DNA of 64,000 bases, taken from Sarcomyxa edulis (lineage: Eukaryota; Basidiomycota; Agaricomycetes; Agaricales; Mycenaceae). This document shows, in pieces, positions 1 through 12,112 of the stretch (the first letter of the stretch is position 1; each line of letters opens with the position of its first letter). The stretch lies in the NCBI GenBank assembly GCA_009761415.1, contig QUOL01000002.1:1178001-1242000 (forward strand), written 5' to 3'. The notes below the pieces were generated by a model. That model saw nothing but the letters and a program-made list of their open reading frames with translations, was not told where the DNA came from and searched no databases. Both the position numbers and the translations under genes were made by a program.

Positions 1-91
1 GTTCAAGACTCTATAGTCCCTTCATGGTCCTGGTTCCGATAATGTTCCTCTTGTTCTTCCCGTGTTCCTCTGTTGTGCGCAAAATGGTTCG

Positions 92-2818
92 TCAATTCGC
101 AATCAAATCTTCAAGGAAAACAACGCACGGTAGAGTATTTTCTTGTATTGGCAGGCATGCCAAGAATCCAATAATGTTAATAGCCACTTGACAAATAAAA
201 ATAACGCGTAAAGCGTCAGCATAAGAATCTACAGCCGCCTGCTTTAGATGCGGGGGTAGGCTGGGTATAATCGCCGTAGCATGCCTATGTGATAAGAGCC
301 ACGATCAGCCAACCTCAATTGACAAGCAGTGAAGGACCTTACCGAATCTCGTTGATGATCTGGGAAAGCGTCTCAAATTTTGTTGAACACAAGGTCTGCC
401 AGAAACACTCACCTCTGCTGCGTCGGGTCCTTGAATTCGTTCATGCAGTTTCTGAATCAAAACCGCTTGAAGAATAGCACCGCTCAGACTGACTCCTACG
501 ACTTGACCCGTGGTCCGGAATAAATAAGTTACTGTAGGATAAAGTCAGGGTAGATCAAGGATACAAATTTGGCATGCACTCACTTCCTGTGGCCACTGCC
601 ATGTCTTCTTTACTGACACAGGTTATCATGGCCTTAAATACACAGACTGATAAGCCATGCCGTCAGTGAGTCTACGATAGAGTTCACGCACGATCAGGGT
701 AGTCGTGATCAGACTAGCCATTCCAAAACCTTGTGGGATGAGATCTATCCAAAAATGAAAAGTCGAGGTACCGTCGCCCCACATGGTAACGAGTACACTT
801 GCGAGGACGGTCATGAATGAAGACACCAAGGTAAGTGTGTACAACTTTCCTGTTCGTCTCATCATCCTGCACAATGGTCAATGACTTTCAGTACCGCGAA
901 CGGCAAGACTCACCATCCCGCAAAGACGCTTCCAGTTGATATAGCGAACTGCGGGTCGGGTGCTACATCAGCGGTATATATGCACGTGGAACGAACTCCT
1001 TACTGAGTGTGGCAGAAGATGCAGACCTTTCAAAAACAGCTATCAGATCGACAACAAGGTAAGAATAGCCAACCCAAATTATAAACGCACCAGAATTGGC
1101 GGAGCTCGTCATCTTCACGGCGGTAAAATACTAGATGGGGCATTAGTTCGAGAAACATACTGACCTAGATGCTAATCACCCACCAACGGTATGTTATATA
1201 GCTATACAACGATTATCAATTCGCAGCGTTGACCGGACATGAGCGGGGGAAAACACACCGTTGAAAAAGCCGCGATACTGGTAAAGAAGTTTGACACGGA
1301 TACAGCCAGCGGCGTTCGCTGGGTGATTAGCCGCAAGGGCATCACGGGGTACGGCGCCCAGTGTTTCTCGACCAGAACGAACAATGTTCCGCACACAGCG
1401 CTGACGAGTAAGAGACTCCAAATGAGGGGATGTGACCAAGGCATCTCCTCAGTGGATTTAAGACTGAGACCTAAAAGGAGACAGCCGACAGTCCCAACGA
1501 GAGTTAACGAGCCTAGGAAATCGATCCGTCGGAGTTTCTCGTAGATCGTCTGGTTCTGTACTTCGGAAGGCAACTTTATGTTGACCTTGACGGCGACCAG
1601 GACGAAAGAGAATAAGAGGATAGGAGTCTGGGTTGCGTGTATCCGATCAGCTCGGTTTGAAGGTTTTCGCTACGGATGGGGAGGATGATAAATGCTGACC
1701 TGCATTAGAAAAGCATATCGCCTGGATAGATGATTAACCGGGCAGTCGGAAACATCTTTGTTTGGAAATTTGCATACCATCCAAAGGTGTCGTTTATCCA
1801 CCCTCCCAGAGGTCCGCCGAGACCTGCACCTGCTCCAAATAATCTGACCACATTCTTTAGTCAGTTTTTAGGGCCGGAAGTGGGTCGCTCCGCTTACATG
1901 TTACATAGTCCTTGGTACAGTCCTCTCTGTTTTCTGTTGGAACACCATAAGAACACGAACCAGTTACGAGAAAGGCCGGAACTTACAACGGTATCAGGTC
2001 CGAGACGGCGACGCTAGAGACTGTAAGCAAAAAAGCAGGCGTCAAGACGACGGGACATGGAAAAACACGAATAAAAAAATATCACCTGTCATAACACTAC
2101 GGGGGTAAGAAAGGATTAAAACGCTGAGTGATAGGATCGTAATACAGTATATACTTCAACTGACCCTCCACCGCCCATCCCGGCTACCGCACGGGCAGCA
2201 ATCAGAGCCTCCATTGACGGCGCCAGCCCACAACAGATCGTACCAGACCCTGAAGAGAAAGAATCAGGAAAGGAACGCGCGTTTAAAATGACTATACACT
2301 TACCAAAAAGAGAGAGAGCTAATAACATGGCTCCCTTCCTTCCCAGGATGTCTGATAAACGGCCTGAATTAAGAAAAAGTCAGGTCCTGATGTCACCACC
2401 CGTCCAAATTTAGTAAGTTCACCGACCGTATAGCGGCGTAAAGCAGCAAACCGATAAAAGGTACGAGGTACCGATGTAAGAGGCTTGATTTGACTTTTCA
2501 AATTCACTCCCAATGGGTGCCAATAATGTCGCGACAATTGTTCCTGTGTTCGTAGAGTGCATTGTGAGTCCCATGAAGGCGCAGAATTAAACGAAGGACT
2601 TTACCGTCCAGAGCACCGAGAAATACGGCACTCCATAGTCCAGTGAGGATCCAAAATAAATCAATTCCAGAGAATTGATTCAGCAGAGGGGGATCATCAT
2701 CTATGAGGGTGACTTGCATGGATTCAGTATCGAAGCCATCGACACTGCGGTAGGACGGGGGTGCATCCTCCAATAATGGTCTTGTTTCTCTGGGCGACGG
2801 ACTACGATCGAAAGACAT
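92..2818 (-). CDS. MFS multidrug/amino-acid type transporter (DHA2-like, many introns)
   Basis: Predicted 14-TM major facilitator proton antiporter of the plasma or vacuolar membrane, resembling fungal Fnx1/Vba-type DHA2 carriers. The start at 2818 precedes a soluble acidic tail (MSFDRSPSPRETRPLLEDAPPSY). The first helix has LDGTIVATLLAPIGSEF, followed by YIGTSYLL and the loop 2-3 motif A, GRLSDILGRKGAML. Later exons read GTICCGLAPSMEALIAARAVAGMGGGG, DLIPLKQRGLYQG, LFGAGAGLGGPLGGWI, YNIPLYFTAVKMTSSANSG, GSVFAGWMMRRTGKLYTL and a last helix with VIFICQVAINIIGFLACLPI. All joins examined keep frame with GT-AG introns, so the gene looks intact. Stop codon at 92-94. The family assignment is firm; substrate and membrane are inference. 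Confidence 0.85.
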
Positions 2819-5224
2819 GAGGAATAGGAGAGAGAGAGCACTCCAGGAAATGCGGCGCTGGACCTGAGCTTTATATGTTTTTTTTTGGGAAATCTCCAGT
2901 GGTTTGAGCTCAGTTCCGCTGGTGACAAAGCACGATCGTCCTGGGAGCACAGAATCTCGGTAGAAATTCAGGAATAGAGGTGGACCAGAAGCCTGAAGAG
3001 GAACCTTGCAACTGTGGAATTAGATTGCGAATCTTGCGCACGCATGTTGGACCTCGAAGACAATTTCTTGGAAATCACCGTACAGATCGGCGCCCCGGGT
3101 TGGACACCGAACTCCGACATACTCGCTCGAATTTCGTCCTCAAAAGAGTCAACGTCGCCCGCATTTCTTCGTATGTTGGCCGCACTCATGTGCCTGTGGC
3201 TCTACGCCTCTATCGTGTCTAGTGAGTATATTCCCGTTGTAACATATTGTACCACTTACACGATCTGACGCGTCGGGAAAATTGGGTTGGAAATTGATAG
3301 ACACGATGCGTACGCCCGTATTTCTCCTTGAAAAGCGGCGGCTTACTCTTTTTGCAGGGTTCCGCAAAGCAAGGTGCGCGACACGTCCCGAGTTTCGAAA
3401 CGAAACGTCCTGCCAGACAGTGACAAAGTTGGAGCTTGTCGAGTCTGACCTGCACTGCCAGTGAGCATCGATCAGAGCCGGGGCGACTCCGTATGTAATC
3501 AAGCGCGACTGGACTTTGCGGGATACAAGCTTTGGCCACACATCATCTCAATTTGAGATGCGGGATTAGGGCTTGTATGAAGGTCTGAACCCAAGTTCGA
3601 GTTCTGACACTCAATTTGCTTCCCAAATTCTACGTCTTCCTTCTAACCGGCGGCTCGTTTGGCGGCCAACATAACGTGGACCAAACGTGGTGGATAACCT
3701 AAAAACTCTCCGCCACACTGCTTAGTTCCAAGCATCCCGCAGTGACACCGAAACATACTCATTGTTTTCAGTGTCCTCCTCAGCCTTTTCATTTTTGGCG
3801 CTTTGCCTGGGTATCCTCCTCGTCGCCTTCAAATGTCTCCCGAAACACTATCCCCGTCGCTAGGACTTGCTTATTGGACTACTAACCGCCGTGAAACGCC
3901 GCAGAGTATCTCCAATTCAACGTTGCTACACACACTGGGCTATTCATATGCTCCGGTACTACATATTGCCTGCCACACACGCACGATAAAACCTGTCTTG
4001 CAAACGTTACTCTGCCCCGAGTTGAAACTCGATTTCCGAGCCCACAACGGACCGTATTGTTTAATTATTGGCATTCTGCCATTCGCTAGCGCTAAATATT
4101 CAATTTCTTTGCCCGAAATTCCGGCCAGGGAGTTACGAGAACCGGAGGGATGGAAACTTGGCTGATCCCAAGTTTTCGAGATCTTCTATGTGAAGAACCA
4201 CTGTCTATTTCTGTCGACTTCTAAAAACATCCGATGATTATCGACGCTCTTCCCAAGGTGGGTACGAACGTTGTCTATGTTTGTTTTTACTAATCCGAGT
4301 CGGTCACATTCAGAGAAACCAATACCTCCCGACGCCCATCGTTCGTAAGACCTCAATCAAAAAGAATTCTAGTCGTTGCAGTCAAGGGCAACCTCCCACC
4401 TATCGGTATGTTGTATACTGCTCCTTGCTGCGATGCTAGTCTGATTCTGGGCTTCGAGTTCACGCGCATGTCAGGTGAACCTTAACTGCCTTTTAATAAA
4501 ACGTGTGAGTATATGGGCTCCCCCTCTAAGACCCCATTGCAGCATTGCTTATCAGGTTTTGTAGTCGAGGTCTACGATATGGTCTAGGGATTCTACATGA
4601 CGACATGAACCCTGACGGTCGCAGTTCATTATGACTTTTCATAGCCATGGATGGTTGACCGGTTTCTCGAAAATCATGACTCGTTGACAGTGATCTTCTA
4701 CCATCCTTATCATATCTTGGGTATGTTCTCTTTCATTCTACGAGGTTCCTGCTGATTTAGGATACAGTGACATCTTGGCTCCATTGCACTTCGTAGCGTT
4801 CCCACCTGGCCAGATTCTAGAACGTCGAGAACACGTTTCAATGGTATTAAACGCGCTGCTGATAATGGCCTCTCCTGTATCGCGGTGGAGACTTGCAGAG
4901 GGAGCCAAGTCCTACGGTTGGCCGACGGAGGATAATGTACCCCGACTCCACTCTGTTGTAACATTGTCGAGACGGTCAATCGATGATCTAGATACATGTA
5001 CCAATAGCCATATAGCTACTAGCCATGCCTATGAAGCATCGTCCAAGTATTAGATGAAGTGTTGTTGTGATAATTTGTGCCCGTCTCAGTTGAAATGCAG
5101 GGGTGATTGCTTTGTCATCACCAGCACTCATATCGACTGCCATTTTATAATATTCGGTCTCTCGTCAACGCCCCCAGCTTGCATCCTCGCAATACATACC
5201 CTTTTATCGATATTATCCTTAATT
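2819..5224. other. Intergenic stretch without a convincing gene
   Basis: Short open frames occur on both strands (up to about 130 codons near 3149-3541 on the minus strand), but none shows a domain, a consistent splice pattern or codon use like the flanking genes. It includes the upstream region of the transporter and the 5' leader of the kinase that starts at 5225. No terminal repeats or transposase motifs were seen by eye. Confidence 0.5.
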
Positions 5225-8025
5225 ATGTCTTCTCCCGTCTTTAATCCTCAGCTCGACCCTCCAACTCCCATTTCACCACACCAGTTCTCTGTACATCCAT
5301 CTCCACGCACCGTATCCTCTCCTTCATGGAAATCTGTATTCCGTTTCGCTAATTCCTCCTCAAAAAAACTATCCACAATATCAACCGCTCCCTTGACTCT
5401 CGACACCCAATCTTTGCAGACTCAGAATGCCAATTTAACTACTCCAATGACCCCAAACGCTTCATTGACTCCCGCATCCCTACTCTCTGACCAACGTTCT
5501 TCATACAACTCATCCAGTACACAATCAAGTGGTTCGGATGCCGGTACTCCCTCGCGATCACCCTACCGCCCACCCGATACTGGTACGGACACCCATCAGC
5601 ATAACCAACAACAGCTTCCCATGTCCACCGACGCGCTCTCCGTCACTCCATCTGCACGGACACGAAATCGGACAAAGTCTGAAAAGCAGAGATCAGCCCT
5701 CTCGCGTAACCCAGGCTCAAGCTCCAAGTCCCAGACCGCCAATCCGTCTCAAGCTTCGTTCGCAACACCACAGTCCATGTCGCGGCAGACTGGTAGCAGC
5801 GGTCCACTCTCCCCAAAATCAATGGGGGCATCCGCATCGCGTTTCATTCGTCGTGTAGCATCAGCTCCAAACGCCAAGGGTCTGTTCTCACTCTCGACAC
5901 GTTCATCGTCTAGCACCACGACGAAGAATGGGTTACTTGCCCCTGCTGATCCGATGCCCCCACTGCCTAATATGCTGTCCAGTTCCTTGGAGAACGGTAC
6001 GGATTCGTTGGAGACCATCTCTTCAGGTTCATCAAGAGGACGGACGCGACCGACGCGAGCCCATAATCCTTCTTCACCCAAAGCAAAAAGTAATGGTATA
6101 CCAGATACGCCTGAGAAGATTGCGTTCCGGAGAACATATTCTAGCAACTCGATCAAAGTTCGACAGGTACGCAAGATTCGTTTATGCTCATTCCCCGAGT
6201 CCTTTCGTTATAACACATCCGACTTGGCAATGTAATAGGTGGAAGTCGGACCGTCAAGTTTCCTGAAGGTCAAGATGTTGGGAAAGGGGGATGTTGGGAG
6301 AGTTTATCTCGTGCGTGAAAAGAAGAGTGAAAAATTATTCGCAATGAAAGGTGAAATTCCTTCCAAATCCCCCTTGCCCTCCCCTCCTCCCCCTCCGACA
6401 TTGACCATCCCGACTGCGAAATACAGTATTATCAAAAAAGGAAATGATCGAACGGAAGAAAATCAAACGAGCCTTGACCGAACAAGAAATCCTAGCCACA
6501 GCAAACCATCCCTTCATAGTGACACTCTACCACTCCTTTCAATCAGAGGAATACCTATACTTCTGTATGGAGTACTGCATGGGTGGTGAATTCTTTCGCG
6601 CGCTCCAGACTCGGCCGGGCAAGTGTTTACCAGAAGAAGGGTCAAAGTTTTATGCCGCCGAGGTCGTCGCTGCTCTGGAGTACCTCCATCTTATGGGATT
6701 TATCTATCGTGACCTTAAACCGGAGAGTAAGCCAAACCTACTTTATTCGATCTTTTTGCCTCCGTGTGTTGTTGTGACGTCTACGTATACGCGTGCGGTG
6801 CTTTGGGATTGGAATGCTGATATACGGAATTTGAATAGATATCCTGCTACATCAGTCGGGCCATATCATGTTGTCTGATTTTGATCTGGCGAAGCAGTCC
6901 AACGAGCCTGGAGGGATGCCTGTGATGATACATGCTGAACACACTGGGGTGCGTTCTAAACAAGCGAAAACGCCACAATGGTCTTTGATCGCTGATTACC
7001 GCCCTTGCCTTGTCTTGCATTGGGATTTGGGTTTTTAGATCCCATTGATCGACACTATGTCATGCACTGCGAATTTCAGGACGAACTCTTTCGTCGGGAC
7101 GGAAGGTGCTTTTCGAACTTGCTTGTTTTGATGGAGGGTTACTGACGTTCATGTTCAGAGTATATCGCTCCAGAAGTCATTGCCGCGAAGGGACATACTG
7201 CTGCAGTAGATTGGTGGACCCTCGGAATTCTCATTCACGAAATGATCGTACGTGCTCTCTGATGACTCTCCTCCTCCGCAATCATCGCTAAGCCTTTTTG
7301 ATTTGATTCCATGTAGTACGCGACAACACCATTCAAGGGTGCAGAACGAAATACGACATTTGACAATATCCAGAAGATGCCAGTGCATTTCCGAGACTCT
7401 CCGAAAGTCACACAGTAAGCGCTGATTCTGATGGCAGAGGAACATACACATGGGTTGGCTGATAAATCTGAATCTTTCTTTTTTGTTCGTCCATAGGGCT
7501 GGTAAAGACTGCATTATCAGGTTACTGGACAAGAACGAAAAAACCCGATTAGGAAGCAAGAGTGGTGCCAGCGAGGTCAAGCAACACAAGTGGTTCGCGA
7601 AGATCAACTGGGGTCTTCTGCGAAATACCACACCGCCGGTGCGTTACCATTATAGCTCTCTCCCCCTCTGTTTCTGTACCCCCCTCCATCTCTTGTTGTT
7701 TTCTTCTCATGGGCCCGGCGGCGGGAGATTTGAAATGATGATACTCGAACAAGGACTGATAACTTTTTTCTGTTTGCTTTTGCGTTACGTTCCATAGATC
7801 GTTCCATCATCATCGAATGGATTGGACGCTGTAAATTTCCGATCTCTGAAAGAGTCCCATTCACTTCATCTGGAGGATCAGATACAAGGTGTTGCAGGCT
7901 CGGCGACGAACCCGGGTACCCCGGGACTGTCAGCAGATGATGGGATGGACGCACCCCCGAATGGTGCTGTCGATCTGTTTGGTGCATTCTCAAGCGTGAC
8001 ATTGCATTATGACGGGGATTGCTAG
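5225..8025 (+). CDS. AGC protein kinase, FPK1/KIN82/nrc-2 type (flippase kinase-like)
   Basis: Nine exons join in frame (942+112+300+110+67+89+98+142+228 nt) to give 695 residues. Residues 1-314 are a Ser/Thr/Pro-rich tail ending [14 protein letters not shown]. The kinase domain starts near 320 with the Gly loop [12 protein letters not shown] and the Lys motif FAMKVLSKKEM. It continues with the catalytic loop [19 protein letters not shown] in place of DFG, the AGC insert between subdomains VII and VIII, VGTEEYIAPEV and [13 protein letters not shown]. The DFD, the long activation segment and the tail [14 protein letters not shown] fit fungal Fpk1/Fpk2 and Neurospora NRC-2, which phosphorylate aminophospholipid flippases and influence polarity and hyphal growth. 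The start is the first Met of the tail; an upstream in-frame Met at 5054 is less likely. Confidence 0.87.
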
Positions 8026-9228
8026 CCCACCACACACACACACTCTCTCTCTGACTCTGGATAAAAGACACGTGTGGGAGAGACAGGATGGGACCGTGAT
8101 GTTTGCGATTTTGAATCATTTTTGATTCTGTTTCTGGTGATTCCATTGACTGAACTAGCTTGTCTCGCCGGCGTTATCCGATTCGCACCTTGCGTTTACT
8201 TACCTTTTAGATTTCTCTGACTCTTTTATATTTTATTACTGCTTTCGTTTACACCATGCCCTTCATTGTACGTCATCGATATCCACACACTCATTGCGTT
8301 CGAATTCTCAAAACTCTTTTTTCTTTCTCCGTCTCTCACTCCTCTTCCTATCGATATCTCTATCAGTCTACTCGGAGTCTATCTCTCTATTTACTACTGC
8401 CTACTGCTTTCTCAATCTCTCTCTACAACGGGAACCTCCTAGCATTACTACCTAACATACCAAAACCTATTTTTTTCTCGCGGATTACCGGGATCACACA
8501 AAGTCCAAATATATAAAAAGTTGACACGTATGCAATTGAGTCAAGATCAGGTTGTTCCATTCGAAAGGACCGTGACTGGAGCGAGACAAGAGAGGAGGGT
8601 GAATGCTATAAAGATACATAACGGACCGCAAGAAAGTTTTTTACGGTACGGATGCGCGTGAACGATAGGTAGAAGAAGTGTTTATGCGGGGAGGGGGAGG
8701 GCCTGGTGGAATAACGTGGCTAGGTGGCTAGGTGCTGGGTGGCTAGGTGCTGGGTGGTCGGGTGGCTAGGTGGTCGGGTGGCATGGTGGTCGGGTGGCGG
8801 GTGGCATGGTGGCTGGTGGCTAGTTGTTGGTGTGGATCGCGTCGGTGGCCCAATTAGTACTAGCTCGTTGAAGGTTATCGGTGGGTGTTCCCCGCAAGTT
8901 TTCATTGTTGCGACCCTTAGTGTGACACGAGGATGGGATGTGGGAGAGAATGTTGGATTGCACACGGATCGCGGAGTCAGTCGCGGTGTGGGTGGAAGCA
9001 AACGATCCAGATCTCATCGGGCGCACATGTCCTACCTCGGCGCCGAGGCCTTCCCCATTTGGGCATACAGCAGATCTGAGATATATACCGGATATATATC
9101 CCATCTTATATGTCACCCCAAAATCGTCCTTCGATTACATATTCCCTTCCCGGACCACATCTTTCGTCCGCCGTAGACTGCCCACTTTATATATCTCATC
9201 TCAAATTTCAAACATCCCCCCATCCCTA
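8026..9228. other. Intergenic region: kinase 3' end and HSF-gene promoter
   Basis: Starts with a CA/CT microsatellite (about 8033-8055) in the kinase 3' UTR. It is pyrimidine-rich from 8200 to 8440, then carries a G-rich tandem repeat (8716-8824). The open frames here are low-complexity. Nothing else is recognised. Confidence 0.5.
8716..8824 (+). repeat. G-rich tandem repeat (about 9-11 nt unit, GGTGGCTAGGT variants)
   Basis: Imperfect direct copies of GGTGGCTAGGT and GGTGGTCGG follow one another for about 110 bases, with many GGG runs on the plus strand. It lies about 400 bases upstream of the HSF-type gene and is noncoding on present evidence. The runs could form G-quadruplexes; that is inference. 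Confidence 0.8.
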
Positions 9229-9291
9229 ATGGCAGACCTCTATCCTCCATCCTATCCAAGGCAGTCCTACCATCGTACAGACACCATCCAG

Positions 9292-9323
<32 letters not shown>

Positions 9324-11389
9324 ACAGCATCACCAGTACACCCAGATTAGTACAGGTCTCGTATACCCACAGCAACTCGTCAACTCTCACCACTCGGGTT
9401 CTAGCAATGGCAGCTCCGAAGATAACCATGACCAACCTCAGACTCCAGCAAAGTCACCAGAGCAGTCTCAACCTCCAAAATCAGAGAGCAAACCCCAGGC
9501 TACCTTTCTCACAAAATTATACTCGTGCGTGCAACCCCCGTCTTCTCATACCTAGTATTGACGCGTCTCAACAGTCTCCTCGAACGCCCCGAAAATCATC
9601 ACATGATTCGCTGGGACCCTGCCGGAGAGCATATCATCGTCGAGAGACCCGAGCAACTTGCTCTTCACGTTTTACCCAGCATCTATCGTCAATCCAGATT
9701 CGCGAGCTTCTCTCGGCAACTTAACGTTTGTCTTCTAATCCCCTCTCCTCGCTTCTCACTCTAACCTTCAAGGTCTCTAGATATATGGATTCATGCGCAA
9801 GGTCAATCTACGCAACGTTGACCCAGCTATCGACGATCCGGATGCAAGCACTTGGTGTAAGCTATCCTCTTATGTTTGATTGCCTCGTGACCGACCCTCT
9901 GTTCAGCCCACCCCACCCTCAACCGCCATTCTCCACCAGAAGTGGTCGCAAACTTCAAGCGTAGAGTCCCTCCACGTCTCCCCAAGCCCCGAAAACGGGA
10001 TGCCCAGGAGTCTCAGTCCATTCCTCCTCCCCGGTCTGCTATTGGTATGGGCCCCGTGCCGTTAACAGTGCCGTCATCGCACTCTCCTCACAAACCTGGC
10101 CAAGTTGGTCGTGCTCGGGGCTTTTCAGCACCCGGTTCGTTCACCCCTCTCAGCCAGGGTGGAGCTGCTGGTTGGGGAACCAGTTATCCTCGTTCCGCTC
10201 TTCCTCCACTGACAGTTCCATCCGACCCTCCTCACCTTACTCACAGCAACAACGTATACAACCACTCACCCCACCCCCTTCACCCCATTACACCAACGGA
10301 TGAGTCTCCGACCTCTCCGAGTTTCAGTGCCATGCCTGGATACTCAAACTCCTCTCAGTATCCGTACCAGGAACAGAACAACTGGTCTTTCTCTCCCGTC
10401 AGCAACGGGAGTACCTCGAGTCACTCTGGGAGTTTGTCTTCGTTGCTAAATCCCAGCAGCAGTGGTTATTCGCGACCTACGCCTACGATTAACACGTCGT
10501 ATGGATCTCCATTCTCTTCCATGCCCATGCAGTCCGAGCACAGTGCTTCTTCAATGTCGCCTGACAGCCGTCCAAACACCGGGTACTCAATGTCTTCGGT
10601 GTCCTCTCTACCCTACGAGGACGGCCACCACATCCACCACGATTATTCCCGGCCCAACTCGAGTAGCCACCGTCCAATTTCTCCCTCTCGCCCACAATCG
10701 TCCAAGTCCAACTATCCCTCCAACTCTTTAAGCGTTCGAAGAGCGCGTCGGCACAGTCAAGCCATGAGCCCGTATCCCAGCCCATACGACCATTCGCCTG
10801 ACCAGCAACGACCTTCAACGTCTCCTCAGCCGATCGACGACCACTCTTCGTCGGGGATTCCACGCGTTCGAAGCATGATCCAGCTTCCGTCTGTTGATCC
10901 CTACGGCTTCAACCCTCCACAAGCAGAATTTGCGTATTCGGCGGTTCCTGGGGGTGGAAGCTCAGCGTCGATCGACTCGATTGACGGTGGTTGGAATCAC
11001 AGATCAGGGCGGCCATCTACATCTGCGTCTTCAATATCAGCTGCTTCGCATACTTCGTCTTCGCAAGCAAACACGCCGCCTGTAGACAATTTCGCGGGAG
11101 AGACTGACATAAACCGATGTAAGTCTTGAAACCACCCCATTATTGCGGTTCCCCATCCCCTACCCCTACCGCCACCTCTCTATCTTGTCTCTTGTCTCTC
11201 TTTTTTCTCCCTGTTGTTCATTCTTCTTATAAAACGTGCTTTTTGAAACCCCAACGACATTGCAGTGGCGATCGCTCACAACTCGGTTTACTGACCAGTC
11301 TTGAACAACCAGTCTCGCCCGACTTCGGCTTTGTCCCGATGAACGAACATTTGCCTCCGCAATATACCAAAGCCACGGGCGAGATGTGA
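9229..11389 (+). CDS. HSF-type DNA-binding transcription factor
   Basis: Nuclear transcription factor with an N-terminal heat-shock-factor winged-helix domain. Exon 1 encodes a 13-residue polyglutamine run and a Pro/Ser linker, then the domain begins at ATFLTKLYSLLERPENHHMI. It continues over short introns with IRWDPAGEHIIVERPEQLA, RFASFSRQLNIYGFMRKVNL and FKRRVPPRLPKPRKRD. FASFSRQLNIYGF is the HSF recognition helix. The remaining 390 or so residues are Ser/Pro/His-rich without a clear coiled-coil trimerisation region, which resembles Sfl1-like or basidiomycete HSF-family regulators more than canonical Hsf1. The last exon is uncertain. A TACTGAC branch site at about 11289 favours an acceptor near 11310 and an end at 11389 (tail ...PPQYTKATGEM). 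Using the first AG would instead end at 11294. Confidence 0.83.
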
Positions 11390-12112
11390 GCGCCACCAAA
11401 AAAGATTGCCCCCATTTGGCAAAAATATCACTACCCCGCGCGCCTGTTGGGTTCGTTCGATCTATCGCCCTTTCTCTCTCCCTATCTACAGCTTTGCGTT
11501 CAGTGGACTATTTTGCGCGTTTGTTTTCTTCTCTTTGTTTTTGCCACATTGACATTGGACAATCTGGGGGGTTATAAATTCCCGATAATATTCGTCTTTC
11601 AGTTTTTTTTGCACATCTTGGAATTTCATCTTGGTGACCCAGCTGCTTCCGTTCCCGCTCCCGCTACTACATATATTGTCTTTGCTTTCTGTATACGTTG
11701 CTGTACCAACTCTCTCGAGCTCGCCCTCTTATTACTTACCCCATATTATTACATTGCGGTTAGCCTCTGTCCCTTGTTTGCTGTGAGTTTAAAAAAAAGA
11801 GTGTTGTAGAGTATAGTTTGTGATGCGGCGGTGGTGTTTCTGGATAGAAGATTGCTGCCACGTGGTTTGCAGATCATTGCTCTTGGGTCCCCCGATCGAA
11901 CGTTCGGTTGGAAGTTCTGATCGGGCTTCGGGCTTCAAAGATGGACCGAAGGAGACTAACCCCATTTGGGCAGCCAGATCCCTGAGAATGAGATATCGAT
12001 CAATCCACGCCGTAATTATAAGTAAAAAGTACAGACGGAATGGAATGTAGGAGATAACTAGTGTGATGCAAACTAATCTGATAATAATAGTAAGAGAGAG
12101 AGAAAGAGACTG
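11390..12112. other. Intergenic region between HSF gene and convergent TVP38-like gene
   Basis: About 720 bases between two convergent 3' ends. It is T-rich from about 11450 to 11800, consistent with 3' UTR, with an AG-rich run near 12090-12110. The open frames look like noise. No RNA gene or repeat is recognised. Confidence 0.45.

Noticed and set aside
5749..6174. 141-codon minus-strand open frame opposite kinase exon 1
   Set aside because: Antisense of the Ser-rich leader of the FPK1-type kinase; no independent support.
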